Assembly (NCBI GenBank): GCA_022578605.1
Contig: MU394139.1
Location: 1-64,000 of the forward strand
From: Camillea tinctor
Lineage: Eukaryota > Ascomycota > Sordariomycetes > Xylariales > Xylariaceae
Direction of reading: 5' to 3'
Length of the DNA stretch: 64,000 bases
A model generated the notes under the pieces. It was given only the letters and a program-made list of their open reading frames with translations. It did not search any database and had not been told where the DNA came from. The position numbers and the translations under genes were made by a program. Shown in pieces: positions 12,088 through 23,491 of the stretch (position 1 is the stretch's first letter; each line of letters begins with the position of its first letter).

Positions 12088-12289
12088 CATCAAATTAAAA
12101 CTTAGGTAGGTAATCACTTTATTGTTGTGCAAAGAATCCGGGGCTACAATTACATGTGTCGCCGATACGTATATACAGGAACATTTTCCTTATTCTGCGT
12201 ACTTCTAACCTATCATCCCTCATAACCACGGTCCCATGCTAGAAATCCTTATTGGAGAGTAATAGAAGCCTGGTGTATGAAAATTTTGG

Positions 12290-12622
12290 ATGTCTCATCC
12301 ATCACAAACTACACTTTATTATACGAGCAGGTGGCGGTGGTGGTTTTCAGAAATCACTTGTCCCAACTATTATGGGGAGAGTATTCGTATGGTGAAGTTC
12401 CGAGTACAGTTGTCCGGACCCAAGTATCGGCCAGCTTTAATCATCAATCTGTATTACTACGCTACTGAAGTCACGTTTGATTTATTTGAGAGTGAAAAGA
12501 ACATTACAGGGAAAGAGACTAAAAAGTTGCAGGAGCAATATAATTCTTACAACGTCCAGGATTCGCTGTTCATCACCCCATTATACGGGATTTCCTATAC
12601 TATTACTATCACATGTCAATAA
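12290..12622 (+). CDS. Possible small protein, 110 aa, weakly supported
   Basis: An ATG-started frame whose second half has alternating hydrophobic and polar residues (beta-strand-like) from about residue 35. No family is recognised, no splice sites were assigned and another frame overlaps it. It may be a lineage-specific small protein or chance. Confidence 0.2.
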   Translation: MSHPSQTTLYYTSRWRWWFSEITCPNYYGESIRMVKFRVQLSGPKYRPALIINLYYYATEVTFDLFESEKNITGKETKKLQEQYNSYNVQDSLFITPLYGISYTITITCQ

Positions 12623-13682
12623 TGTATGTATATATCAGGCCTTACACCCCTCGCCAGGCTCCCATCTAGACCAACACCTATTGGTCGTATTCCCTCATTA
12701 TTATCTGATACCAATGCGACCCAACTACTAATTTGGCGGTATTCACACTGTGAAGCGAGATATCTAACCTAATAGACTCTAAGAGAAGGTATTGAATTTG
12801 TAACTAATTGTAAAGAATTTATATCGTTAATACGTGTTATCCATAGAATTTCACTTCGTTAAACCGAATTGTGCATGAATGCTTTCTTGTTCCACCAACA
12901 ACTTTCTATTTTTGGTTTCTTACATCACGCTCTCCTATCGTGACTCGGTCTCTATACATGCAGATTATGCCTTCGTCTGCAGGTTACCCTCGTATATTGG
13001 GGTCCCCATACTCACATCTCAGTTCTCACACGACTCACATTCCCGATTATGCATGTACACCCATCGCTGTCAAATAGACAACATTTCCGCCAATAGCGCA
13101 AACAAACCATTAGATAAAAAAAAGTTGGCTATGATGATGCATGTGTTTCTTTATTGCATCCTCATACTTTGGGCCTCTGTACCGGCTCAAATACTAGAGA
13201 ACCCAGTATTTTCTCTCCTCTCATACCAGCTTACGACATGTTGCATCCAGGAATTCTCAATTGATCACACCAGTCGATTACATTGTTCATGAGGTACCAC
13301 AATATTATTGGCTGCCATATAGATATTAACACCTCCAAAACTTAGGTTCAGAATGTCTGTCAAACCTATGGCTAGCCTACAGCATAGCTGTAGGGTGTGT
13401 TTTAAGACCTCTGGGCACCAATAATTACCTGAATTGGGCATCAATAACTACAGGTTTTGAAGAGGATATGTGGATTAGATGAAGACAAATATCCGGCTTA
13501 TATAATTTGAGAGAAGCCCGAAGGCAGAGTCAAACTCAGTCATCAAGTCTCCTAGTCACAGAATGCTCAATTTGTTGAATATTGTGAATCGCATTGTTGG
13601 AAAGTGTGACACTTTCTCATTAATCTAGAACTCGAAAAGGAAACAAATTTTATTAGGGAAGAAACGGGAGTAACTGTTTGTC
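12623..13682. other. Intergenic stretch upstream of the GTPase gene
   Basis: Overlapping short frames at 12871-13292 lack motifs. The last few hundred bases should contain the promoter of the large GTPase gene, but I can point to no defined element. Confidence 0.4.
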
Positions 13683-16600
13683 ATGAATCTCATGATCGAT
13701 CGTCCAGCTCTTGGGCAAGTGGCGGAACTTGGCTCTTTTTACGACTTTCGCACCGACAACTTCATTGCTGGAAGCTCTCTTCTGAAATGTGCGGCCAAAG
13801 ACCTTCCCGAAGGGGCAGTCAATGTGACGGATAATCACCAAAGTAACATTCAGTTCAAAAAGTCTCAGACCTATCGGGAGAAGCTGGATTTTATGGAAAT
13901 TAACAGCGAGCTTAGTGCAAGCTTCTTGGCCGGTCTAGTTACAGTTGGGGGATCAGGGAAATATTTGCACGATACCCGGGACAGTAAAGACACTATGGAG
14001 TCTTCTGTGATTTATAAGGTTACTACAGCCCAAGAAACTATACTCAACTTCGGTGGCATACGAAAGTATCTCGCGTTAGATGCAATCCGGCACTACCCCG
14101 ACTTGAGGAATGCTGATACTCCTTGCCCAACACATGTGGTCACCGAGATCGGCTGGGGTGCTAACACCATCGTTACCTTCCGGGCTACAGTTTCAGAGAC
14201 GTCTGATACTACCAAGGTTCATGGATGGTTCAAAGTTGCCTTTGAGACGCTCAAGACGGTCAAGGCTTCCGGGAAATCCAAGGCTGACATCTCAGACACG
14301 GATAAGGCGGCTATAGATATGCTTGAGTTCAGTGTCTTTGGTGACGTTATGGCTGGGGATGGAACTGTCCCAATGGATTGTGCCAGCGCGATTCAATTAA
14401 TGGAAAATATGCCCCAGTATATCAAGAGCTCCAATGGTGGCAAGGGTCAACGTCTAACATACAAACTGTTACCGATCACTATGCTAGGTTTCATCTTTGG
14501 GGTCCAAATTACGGCGACGATACAGCCCAGTCAGATCGGTTCAGGGAGTCTCGACCGCTTTGTCGGCCTATTTGACGAGATCCGTGATGTGGATCGTGCC
14601 TTGAACGACTACCACTCTCTCATCTCTAAGAACATCTCCTACGTTTCGTTAGAGCACTTGCAACAGGTCGAAAGCAACCGGAATCAGCTGAGAGCCCAGG
14701 AAGCTTCTCTAAAATTTGAGTACGCAAGACTTCTTAAAGGCGTACGGTCGGGTAGGAATGAACCAGATGAGGTGGAAAGGCTGTATAAGGAATTCCACGA
14801 AGGAGTGGAGGCCATTCAGAATCTTACCTCTGTGACTTATGAGTGTGTCGATAAGATTGATTTCATCACTACGTTAGTGAAGAAAGGTGCACGCTACATT
14901 AACTATAAGGGCGCAGTTGAAACTGAACTAGCTAAAGGCGAAAGTGAGGATGCCTACGTCCTTTATTTTAGTGAGAGTTCTCGAAAGAACTATGCCGAAT
15001 GGGGTGAGCTTTATGCTCTGCTGCTGGAGCTACTCGACGACAAGACGTCCAGCTCTCTGGTTCTACTTGCTGACGAGGAGGGCTCTCGGACTCCTATACC
15101 AAAGCCGCTACTTTCTCAATACCGTAATCTGGTTAAAATTGTCCCGGATGTGTTCGAAGAACAACGATTCCTCAAAGAGAAGTGCCTTATACAGTACGAA
15201 CAGACCCAGCTGGAGACATATCACGAAGCAAGACCTGTAGCGTGCCGAGAGGTGCTGCTTCCCTGCCCCGGTCCACACTGCGAACGCAAACGCGTCATGG
15301 CATGGGTCTGCCGTACCTGTAAGTCGCCAGTCCAGTACGGCCATACAGATGCCTACATATACTGCGACTGCGGACGCACTTTATATTCCGCCTATGGCTT
15401 TCGGTGCAACAGTCCCAAACACGGTACTACCTTCGAAAAGTACAAGGAGCCCTATCTGAAGGCTTTGCTAGATAATCTACAGCCGTTCCCGGAACTCAAC
15501 ATCTTGATTTTGGGTGAGACTGGTGTAGGCAAGTCAACCTTCATCAACGCTTTCCTTAACTACGTCTTGCACGGTAGCCTTGAGGATGCTCTCGATGCAG
15601 AGAAGCTCGATTCCTGGATTCCAAGCTCTTTCTCTGTACACGTTCAGAACAAGGAGGACCCTAATGGCCAACATATTGAAAGAAAGATCAAGATTGGGTG
15701 TAGTGACGATGAACTGGACGGTTCCACTGGACAATCAGCAACACAGAGTACGAAAGTCTATCGGACTCAGCTTGGCAGAACGAAGGTGCGCTTAATAGAC
15801 ACACCAGGTATCGCTGATACCCGAGGACATGAACAAGACAAGAAAAACATGGCCAATATCCTTGATTCGTTGAGATACTTTGAAAAAATACATGGAATTC
15901 TCATTTTACTCCGGTCTAACAATACTCGTTTGTCGGTAGTCTTCCGGTTTTGCATCAAGGAACTGCTTACCCATATTCACCGTGATGCGGCCCGCAACAT
16001 CGTCTTTGGATTCACCGGTACGAGTGCGACGAACTATCTACCAGGAGAATCCCTTACTCTACTTAGAGAAATGGTCAGGGGATACAAAGAGGTGCCCATA
16101 GGTCTCAACCAAAATCAGGTTTACTGCTTCGACTCGGAGAGCTTCCGTTATCTAGCCGCTCATAAACAAGGGGTGGATATGGGGGAACGATCTGCGTCGG
16201 CAGCTAGTGAGAGTTGGAAGCACTCAGCTGCAGAGGTAGAAAAGCTCGTGAATCATTTCTGCCAATTAACTCCTCATGAAGCGAGCAACACTATATGCCT
16301 GAACAACGCGCGTATCAGGATAGAGAAACTCACAAAGCCGATGGCTGACGTTTGGGAGAGTATACAGACGAGCATCAAAGTGAACAAAGACATGAATAGG
16401 AAGATATCTGAGAACAAGCTCAGCGAGGAAGAACTAAGAAGGGTTTTATGGGTAAAAAAAGCCGTCACATCTGTCCGGCCACTCGACCGCCCCAGGACCG
16501 TCTGTGCGAACGACGACTGTGTCAAATACCGAAATGTCACACATGGTGGCGTAAATGAGTTCAGCACTATCTACAACACTATTTGCCATGAAAGGTGTGG

Positions 16601-17360
16601 TGTCAAAGGCGTCCAGCTCGAGACCCGCGGCCACCAAAGGATTCTCAAATGCTCAGCATTTAGCAACCATGGACTCCCATGCAACACATGCACCCATAAC
16701 TGGCAGGAACACCTCCACCTCAAGTACGAGACTATTGAGGAGATTATAAACGTTGAAAACCCAGATATTGCTAAAAGTATCCAAGAAAAGAGTAGCCTAC
16801 GAGAGCAAGCTGAAGCTACCCTTACGGCGAGAAATACCATGATAGTGGAATTCGAGCAGGAATATCAACAGTTGCAGGACGCAGCCGTGGATTTCAGTGT
16901 GTTCTTAAAGAACAACTCTATCCAGCCTTACAACGATGCCATGATAGAATATACGGACCATCTTATCCGTCAAGAAAAGCAGAAATTGAATCTACTCACT
17001 CAGGAAAATACGACAGTTAAGAATAGGAGAGCATATATCGCGGACACCTTGCCCATCAAAGAGCGCCTGTGTCGTCTAGAGGAAAGTCAAGCCAAGTACA
17101 AGGAGTTGATCAAGGCATTTGAAACCAACCTTGGAAGGAACAAAAACAATGGAGTGCTCACGGCGGCCGAGATAGAGGCAAGGTTACAAGAGCTTTTCGC
17201 GTTGAAACATTATGGCAAGGTACTACGAGGTGCATTTGAGGTAGTGAACATGACCGAAGCAAGTGACTACCAAGAGAATTACTACCCTGTTAAGTTGAAT
17301 AAGAGAAAGGTGGGCGTTGTACGGGGGATTTGGGGAAAGTTGCGGTCACGCATGCAGTGA
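13683..17360 (+). CDS. Large protein with stonustoxin-like N-terminal region and immune-type P-loop GTPase domain
   Basis: An uninterrupted 1225-codon frame, unusually long for this window. Residues 1 to about 290 resemble the N-terminal MACPF/CDC-related region of stonustoxin/verrucotoxin-type proteins: the PALG...LGSFYD opening and the GGSGKYL segment. A helical region follows to about 520, then a Cys/His cluster (about 527-580, including CRTC and CDCG). A GTPase domain has G1 GETGVGKST at about 611-619 and G3 DTPG at about 706-709; the GFTGTSATN segment near 775 is the G4-like position. A second Cys/His cluster lies at about 941-1010, and a long coiled coil at about 1040-1180. Related fungal proteins are usually annotated as stonustoxin-like or AIG1/septin-like GTPases (family knowledge). 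I infer a membrane-acting or defence-related role; this is not shown. No signal peptide is seen, so it is probably cytosolic. Confidence 0.85.
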   Translation: MNLMIDRPALGQVAELGSFYDFRTDNFIAGSSLLKCAAKDLPEGAVNVTDNHQSNIQFKKSQTYREKLDFMEINSELSASFLAGLVTVGGSGKYLHDTRDSKDTMESSVIYKVTTAQETILNFGGIRKYLALDAIRHYPDLRNADTPCPTHVVTEIGWGANTIVTFRATVSETSDTTKVHGWFKVAFETLKTVKASGKSKADISDTDKAAIDMLEFSVFGDVMAGDGTVPMDCASAIQLMENMPQYIKSSNGGKGQRLTYKLLPITMLGFIFGVQITATIQPSQIGSGSLDRFVGLFDEIRDVDRALNDYHSLISKNISYVSLEHLQQVESNRNQLRAQEASLKFEYARLLKGVRSGRNEPDEVERLYKEFHEGVEAIQNLTSVTYECVDKIDFITTLVKKGARYINYKGAVETELAKGESEDAYVLYFSESSRKNYAEWGELYALLLELLDDKTSSSLVLLADEEGSRTPIPKPLLSQYRNLVKIVPDVFEEQRFLKEKCLIQYEQTQLETYHEARPVACREVLLPCPGPHCERKRVMAWVCRTCKSPVQYGHTDAYIYCDCGRTLYSAYGFRCNSPKHGTTFEKYKEPYLKALLDNLQPFPELNILILGETGVGKSTFINAFLNYVLHGSLEDALDAEKLDSWIPSSFSVHVQNKEDPNGQHIERKIKIGCSDDELDGSTGQSATQSTKVYRTQLGRTKVRLIDTPGIADTRGHEQDKKNMANILDSLRYFEKIHGILILLRSNNTRLSVVFRFCIKELLTHIHRDAARNIVFGFTGTSATNYLPGESLTLLREMVRGYKEVPIGLNQNQVYCFDSESFRYLAAHKQGVDMGERSASAASESWKHSAAEVEKLVNHFCQLTPHEASNTICLNNARIRIEKLTKPMADVWESIQTSIKVNKDMNRKISENKLSEEELRRVLWVKKAVTSVRPLDRPRTVCANDDCVKYRNVTHGGVNEFSTIYNTICHERCGVKGVQLETRGHQRILKCSAFSNHGLPCNTCTHNWQEHLHLKYETIEEIINVENPDIAKSIQEKSSLREQAEATLTARNTMIVEFEQEYQQLQDAAVDFSVFLKNNSIQPYNDAMIEYTDHLIRQEKQKLNLLTQENTTVKNRRAYIADTLPIKERLCRLEESQAKYKELIKAFETNLGRNKNNGVLTAAEIEARLQELFALKHYGKVLRGAFEVVNMTEASDYQENYYPVKLNKRKVGVVRGIWGKLRSRMQ

Positions 17361-18898
17361 GCCAAGACTATACAAGCGATTCACAAGACATATTCTGTTT
17401 ACATCGTCGACTTGGTTCCTCGATATGACTATGATATGAGAGTACGAACGACGGTATTTGTTCTATAGTATGCGGTTTGGGTAATGGAAATTATGGAATA
17501 ACTATGTTACACCATGAGACGACTCTTAAAGGTTGAATCTACTCACGAACAGTGTCTAATAGAGAGCACCTCAGTCTAGCCATGGAGACTTTAATATGAT
17601 AAGTGTTTGTTGGCGGCATTGGGGGGTTGAGTCGAGTTCACCAATCACGCTGTTAGGTTCAGCACTGCCTCCCACTTGTATATAAGTAGGTAGGTACATA
17701 TGTAGGTTAGTTCCTTAGCTGCAACCTGGAGACCGAAGGAATACACACCCTTGCATTGACATTCGTTTTAAAGCAATTGCAGATCAATCCTTGGTGAATA
17801 ACATGACTTGCACCAACAACACAACAAGACGAGGCATAGTAGATGCATCTCCGAATGATACCTAGCAAGGTGAACAGCAGGCACGAACGCGGTACCTGAA
17901 GACTATGCAGAGCCATTCTACTAAAGGCAGTAGAAGTATGGCTATTTCATCTCAGTTGGTTCAGGTGTCGTCAATCATAGCCTAGTCGCCTATAAATGCA
18001 ACCGTCGGACCCAAGAAATTCATTCTGATAGCCTCAACATACTTGCCTCGCAAACATCCACCTACTTACACATTTTCACCCTCTGCTGCTACAGTCGAGC
18101 GTCGAGATGGAACGACTGAGTTTTGACCCAGATTTTGCCTTTACTCTGGCCAAGATGGTATGAGCAAGCTCAGAACCGGTTATATTCTCAAGGCATATGG
18201 TCGTCTAGTTGGAGTTGACGAGGCGGGTTGGGATCTCCTGTATAAGAGCCACAGTGAAGAGTGCACTCAATGAGCCATCCACGCTCAGATTATTACCAGA
18301 GTCTAAAAGCAAAGCTACAGGAAAAGTGCACGGCCAGCCCTGTCTCCGACCGATATTATCCCTTACATTCACTGGGCTTGAGCATGATGTGTACCGAGTC
18401 ACAAATCGCACTGCAGAAGGACCACCAACACTCGATGGAATCTCCTCCGGGCATCTTTACTGATTGGCTCATTATGAATATGTGAAGGCAGACTGGCTTG
18501 GCCGCGTGCTGGTTCTTGGTAGCCTACTTGAGGCTATCACGTTATGAATAAGGTGGCTTGTGCATAGCCGCCGAATGTAATACTACCAGCCAACTGCCCC
18601 TAGCCCCCACCGTAACCATCATGCTAATCATAGGTACATGCATGCATGGGACCCTCTGTCTATTGCCATTTCGAACCGAAGTGTCAGTGACACCAATGAA
18701 CAAACATTGAAAGTATACGTACCTATGTAGCTGTTGGCTTTACAGCACAGGCAAACAGAGGGCGTCTCCCACCTCTGTCGAGCCGGTTTACGTCCAGCAT
18801 CGCTATATCTTCACCGAATCTTCCTCACTTGTTCAAGCCCAGAGAATACGCCAATCTCTCAACTAGCTGCGGAAGGCTGAAACTCAAGATTCGGCACC
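17361..18898. other. Intergenic stretch with a possible gene remnant
   Basis: A TATAAAT at about 17989 is followed by a pyrimidine-rich leader and an ATG at about 18108. The 17 in-frame codons there end at a GTATGA donor-like site. A possible second exon from about 18209 stays open to 18463 but shows no known domain. I regard this as a possible remnant or orphan rather than a called gene. Confidence 0.3.
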
Positions 18899-20224
18899 AT
18901 GTCCAACTCTATCCGTATCGCCATATCCGGAGGCGGTCTTGCTGGCGCATCCTTGCTACACGCGCTTACAAACTTTCCCCATCTCGATGTCCACATTTTC
19001 GAATCGGCTTCGGCATTCAAAGAAGCTGGTCTGGCGATCGGGGTGACTCGAAATGCCCAAGCGGCCTTGGATCTTATCAGCCCTTCAGCCCCCGAGCTGC
19101 TGAAGCGTGCTGGCGCCGTTCCTATGCGAGGCGTCCGTTTCATGATAGCTCAGGGCGACGGACAGGGGGAAGTCATTGATGAGGTCGATGACACAAGCGA
19201 GGGGAAGCGTTTGACGAGCATCGTTCATCGCGCCGCGTACTTGCGGGAGCTGCTAGCCGGGGTTCCGCAAGAACGACTCCATGCTTCGAAGAAACTGGAT
19301 ACAGTCGATCGAAATGATGATGGCTCCCTTACGCTTCGCTTCACCGATGGGAGCACCCACGAATGTGACATCCTCGTTGGTGCCGACGGCATTCACAGTA
19401 CCGTTCGAAGGCTCATTCTGGGCAAGGACGATCCCGCGGCCTCGCCCCGAAATACAGGCATCTGGCTGGTTATGACCCTTCAACCGTACGCAGAAGCCCA
19501 GGCCAGTATCGGTCAAGGACTCATCGATGCTCAAGATGCTCGCGAGTACTCATGGATTGGAGACGGCAACTACGTGATGCATAACCTACTGAGTGACGGC
19601 CAGCTCGTGCAATTTGTCATCGCTTCGAACGATGGCAAAGAATCGGACCTCTGGCACCGAACTGTCAGTTCCCATGAGATCAAAGAGCTTTACCAGGGCT
19701 GGCCGCCACATCTCTTACAAGCTATAGAAGAGGTATGATCGTTGTTCCCTATGCAGAAAGGAGATACTGATGGCACATAGTTACTCTGTAAACAACCAGA
19801 GCATCAAGCGATATATCTCTGGGAACACCCACCAGCCCGCACTTACGCTTCTGGGCCCCTTTGCGTCATTGGTGATGCCGCACATGCCACAACACCTTGG
19901 CACGGCTCCGGCGGCGGGATGTCTATCGAAGATAGCCTCATCTTATCCACCTTGCTAGGCCGAGCGAAGTCTCGTATCGAAGCCCTAGCGGCTCTGAGGG
20001 CGTACGATCGGGTTCGTAGACCTCGTACCCAACGAATCGTTGACTCGAGTCGGGGCACAGGCATCATCCTAACGGGTAGAGGAGAAGATACGGGCTTGCA
20101 GATGAAGAAATCTGGCAGCTTATTGCGGAGGTGGGACTTCATATTGGATATTGACATGGGAAAACATCGCAATGAGGCCATAGAGCTTATGGAGGCTGAG
20201 TTGGCAGAGGCTACCTCGGGTTGA
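18899..20224 (+). CDS. FAD-dependent monooxygenase, salicylate-hydroxylase-like
   Basis: Exon 1 is 18899-19732 and exon 2 is 19781-20224. The 48-bp intron has donor GTATGA, branch TACTGAT and acceptor CACATAG, in phase 0; the product is 425 aa. The N-terminus carries the Rossmann FAD motif (ISGGGLAGASL), the middle the GADGIHSTVRR segment that binds FAD and NAD(P)H, and exon 2 the GD motif (CVIGDAAHATTPWHGSGGG). These three are the hallmarks of class A flavoprotein hydroxylases. The second exon supplies the GD motif, so the gene appears intact. The substrate is probably a phenolic or other aromatic compound (inference). It stands alone, with no adjacent catabolic or polyketide genes. Confidence 0.9.
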
Positions 20225-21153
20225 TTGCAGTGTCGTATCTTGAGTAACAAAGAAGAACTTGATGGGAGTATGAGACTGACGCTCAATCATTCTTAATGTC
20301 AATACGTATTGTGTCATATGCCACATGATCTACTCTTGCTTGCTATGCTATTATCGCGTCTTGTTTAATGCTTACGGAGAGTCGGAGTAGTGCCCACCCC
20401 CAGCTTTCAGTGCGTACTTGTCGATATCAATATCTTACTAGACCTGCATCCAAAAAAAAAAAACTCTTAAGCCGGCAAAAAGAAGCTCATACCAAGACTT
20501 ATCACGTCCACGGAGCTCTAGGACCAGGCAAGAGACTCATTGGAACCAGGACAGCCAGCCTGGCTACCAAGTCACGATACGTCAGGCTCTGGGACTACAT
20601 TGGCAGAGTGTAGTGGTAGCACTAGCGAGCTTTGGGTGAGCACTGCCAGTACCGAAACCAGCTCAGACGATGTTGGAGCGATATGCATACGCACTCGGTC
20701 ATGTTATAGAACGCAATATGTATAACAGAGGTTCGTTATTGGAGGGCCTGCTGAACATCCACGGCACCTAGCACCAAAAATCGATGAGCGCCGCAATTGC
20801 CTATAGGCTTAGAGGTAGATTTGAGGTGCCAAGGAGACGGATTCATGTTACCTCTTCACTACTGCACGTAGTAGTTTATTGGTTCCATCGGGAGTCTGCA
20901 AGAGCGTAAGCTAAATACTACTAATCTAACCTAGTTGGGTTCTATGTTCAGGTTATGTGTCCATCCAAACGAGGCCCATGGGCACGGCGTATAAAAGCTC
21001 GGATTGTGTCAAGCAGACTAGGGCGTAAGCCTAAGAGTGACCAAGAATGCGCAACTCATGCTACATTCTTCTCTTAATTGCAATATGGCGTGGCCTTCAA
21101 TATCCGTCCTTCCTGCCACCGTCGGCTGGTCCGTGATGCGAGGTAATCCCACC

Positions 21154-21705
21154 CTCGTATCCAAGGACAAGACCATATGGACATGGTTAAGCGGTATTTA
21201 GGTATAGATGAAGCTTGATGGATCTGAGACTCTTAATAGAGTGCCAGGCCAGAACGTCCAGATCCTCCAACCTAAATACTACCTAAACATGTCTATATAT
21301 TCTTTCTGGACACGAAGATAGGCCGGACATGAAGCGTTGTATATAGCTGCCCAATTTCAAAATGCTCTCAAGAATTTGAGGTATTTATGAAAGGTTTCAT
21401 AGCCAAGCTGCATCTCAATTATTAATCCTCTCCCTCAGGGTAGCAGGTCTTGGAGAAGTACTCAGATATCTCGAAGATCTCGGCTACACGTTTGAGCCGC
21501 GACATTGGCTCGCAATGAGCCTTGTGCAACCTCCTTCAGCTTGGTTATATGGCCAAACATATTTACCCTAATTCCCTAAGAGAATTTGAGAATTTGGCGG
21601 CTATATATGAAACTTCGTGCTAGGTCCGTTCTCGTATCCAAAAAAAACAAGAATATATAGACATAGCTAGGTAGTATTGAGATCGGAGGTTCTGGAGGTT
21701 CCAGC
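21154..21705. repeat. Cluster of three related repeats, one inverted
   Basis: 21248-21303 (reversed) and 21650-21705 match at about 46 of 56 positions, sharing AGAATATATAGACAT and TAGGTAGTATT. A third, partial and direct copy starts at 21154: CTCGTATCCAA is also at 21631, followed by ATGGACATGG and GGTATTTAGG. The arrangement suggests a decayed miniature transposon with terminal inverted repeats plus a neighbouring duplicate. Confidence 0.55.
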
Positions 21706-22708
21706 GTGTTGCAACATATTTCGTGATACTAGGTGTGTGGTATGTTGCCGCTGTCGGGTAAAAAGCTGTCTATCTCTCATTATTATGACAGCCCTTTGCT
21801 GAAGAAGCCGGAGTTCCATACGCAACGACACCCCCACATAGAACTAGTGGAGATGTTCAAATGAAATGTATGAATACGTCATGCGATGATCTCCTCCGTT
21901 GAAAAACTTTGTTTGCAGCCTGGGACAGAAATACCCGTCATCTCAACATCAATCGCAGCGAACTCTGCGTTGCAGATAGCGTTCAGTATTAAGGCAATGC
22001 CTCACAGAATCTACTGCTGTCAGTATCCATATTCGACTGCGTAGTTCAACGTTATGGGACCAGTGTTAAATACCTCGTAGATCTGGACAAGAAAGCCATC
22101 GATAGTGTCTAGGACAGGATGTCCTTCCTTCCACAAGCCGAAAATTAGGAAAGGTATTATAAGGGGAAGTGTGAGGTTAGCACTCCTCTTGGCGCTTAGA
22201 TTAGGTTTTATGGTGTGGTTATGATATCTCACTCCGCCGGCTCAAACTGTATAGGAAAACCCATCATCACGATAATACCGGCGGAGTAGAGGATTAAGAT
22301 ATTGTAAGTGAATTTCCGTCATATGTCGATGATATTAGTGTCGTGGGTAGAGAAGTGCGCCGAGAGCTGAAACCTACAGCCGCCCTTTACGTTGAAGTCT
22401 CTCATTGATTTATAACACCCTTCTGCATACCGAAGCCACCTTACTTGAAGAGCTACACTGGCTACTGGTGTATCACTTGCTTCCGTTCACGCAGTTTTAG
22501 GAACCGCACCACCGGCAGCCAGTATAGCATTTGCTGCCGTTGACGTAGTAGCATTTGGAGCTCTCCATCATCTTAAGAGACGAAGCGGTTATTGATGATT
22601 CACGTCTCTCATGGCCTTCAGGCTGGCTGGAGACCTAGAGGGGCTCTTCTTCCTGCTCCTGTCCGGTCTCTGCAAAAACATTGCTGAGACTGTTAATGGG
22701 GATGTCGA

Positions 22709-22834
22709 GCGCAACTTGAAGCTGGCTCCTCGTTTGTCTTATTGAAATACTTGTAACCGACGACATCTTGCCTAAGATTGCCTCGGAAGCAGCTATTCCA
22801 ATAAGACGAATGAGGAGTCGGCTTCGAGCTGCGC
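22709..22834. repeat. 36-bp-stem hairpin with transition-only mismatches
   Basis: The arms 22709-22744 and 22799-22834 pair at 30 of 36 positions with a 54-base loop. All six differences are transitions, as expected from RIP-like C-to-T change or deamination. Confidence 0.7.
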
Positions 22835-23248
22835 ATCAAGCGGGTTTATGAGAGATCTCTCATCGGTGAAATCTTGACATCTGCTGCTGATACCATAATC
22901 ACCTCCCGAGGTGTCAGCAACGTGTGTAGTGTGAGAATCCTATCACAAGAATAATTCAACTTACGAGGGACATGACCCCTTATAGAAGAATGGGACACTC
23001 GGTCCAAGTTCTTCCAGGTGACGTAGACCTGGTATTTCTACTGCCATTATACCCCCCCCTCGTTGAAGCTGCCATGCTTGAATACCGGTTGCAGCGTTCA
23101 GCAGACGCACCGCAATGCCAGCACCTTGCGCTGGCCCAGGTACTCGACCGAGAAGCAGCATCAACTAGGCAACAAAATTGTCGCGATACTGGGTGCAAGC
23201 GCCCACGTCAATAGTGAGGTCATGCGCTCCCACATAGTTCAGTGTAAA

Positions 23249-23491
23249 AAGCTTCCGGGTCTTGTCTAATGTTGGAGAGTTCGTCCTTAGCTCTCTGGGC
23301 TTCTGAATCTAGCGCGTTTGTTAAGACCTTTATGTTGGACTATACCAAGGCCCGGTTAGCTGAGCTAATCTGGAAGCCCCCTATCGGGCCTTGATCTAGC
23401 CTAATATCAAAGTCTTGACAAACTGACTAGCTTCAGAGACATAGAGAGCCAAGGACGAACTATCGAATCTTAGACAAGACCCTGAAGCCTT
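23249..23491. repeat. Long imperfect palindrome with about 108-bp arms
   Basis: The left arm 23249-23357 and right arm 23384-23491 are reverse complements over most of their length. Shared blocks include GGGTCTTGTCTAA, AGTTCGTCCTT, GCTCTCT and CAAGGCCCG. The loop is only about 26 bases. A transcript would fold into a long dsRNA hairpin. It may be a foldback transposon or a small-RNA source. Confidence 0.75.

Larger units (their letters stand above)
9743..12289. other. Gene-free stretch with repeat copy and assembly gap
   Basis: No supported coding region in about 2.5 kb. It contains one copy of a dispersed repeat (11263-11460) and a low-complexity block with an N gap (11855-12087). Frames that run through that block are artefacts. 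Confidence 0.5.

Noticed and set aside
11749..12132. 127-codon minus-strand frame with polyGly
   Set aside because: Runs through the N gap and homopolymers; artefact.
12879..13292. 137-codon plus-strand frame
   Set aside because: No domain, overlaps another frame, low-coding composition.
18108..18463. Two-exon gene upstream of the FAD monooxygenase
   Set aside because: Promoter-like start and donor exist, but the joined product shows no domain; kept only as a possible remnant.
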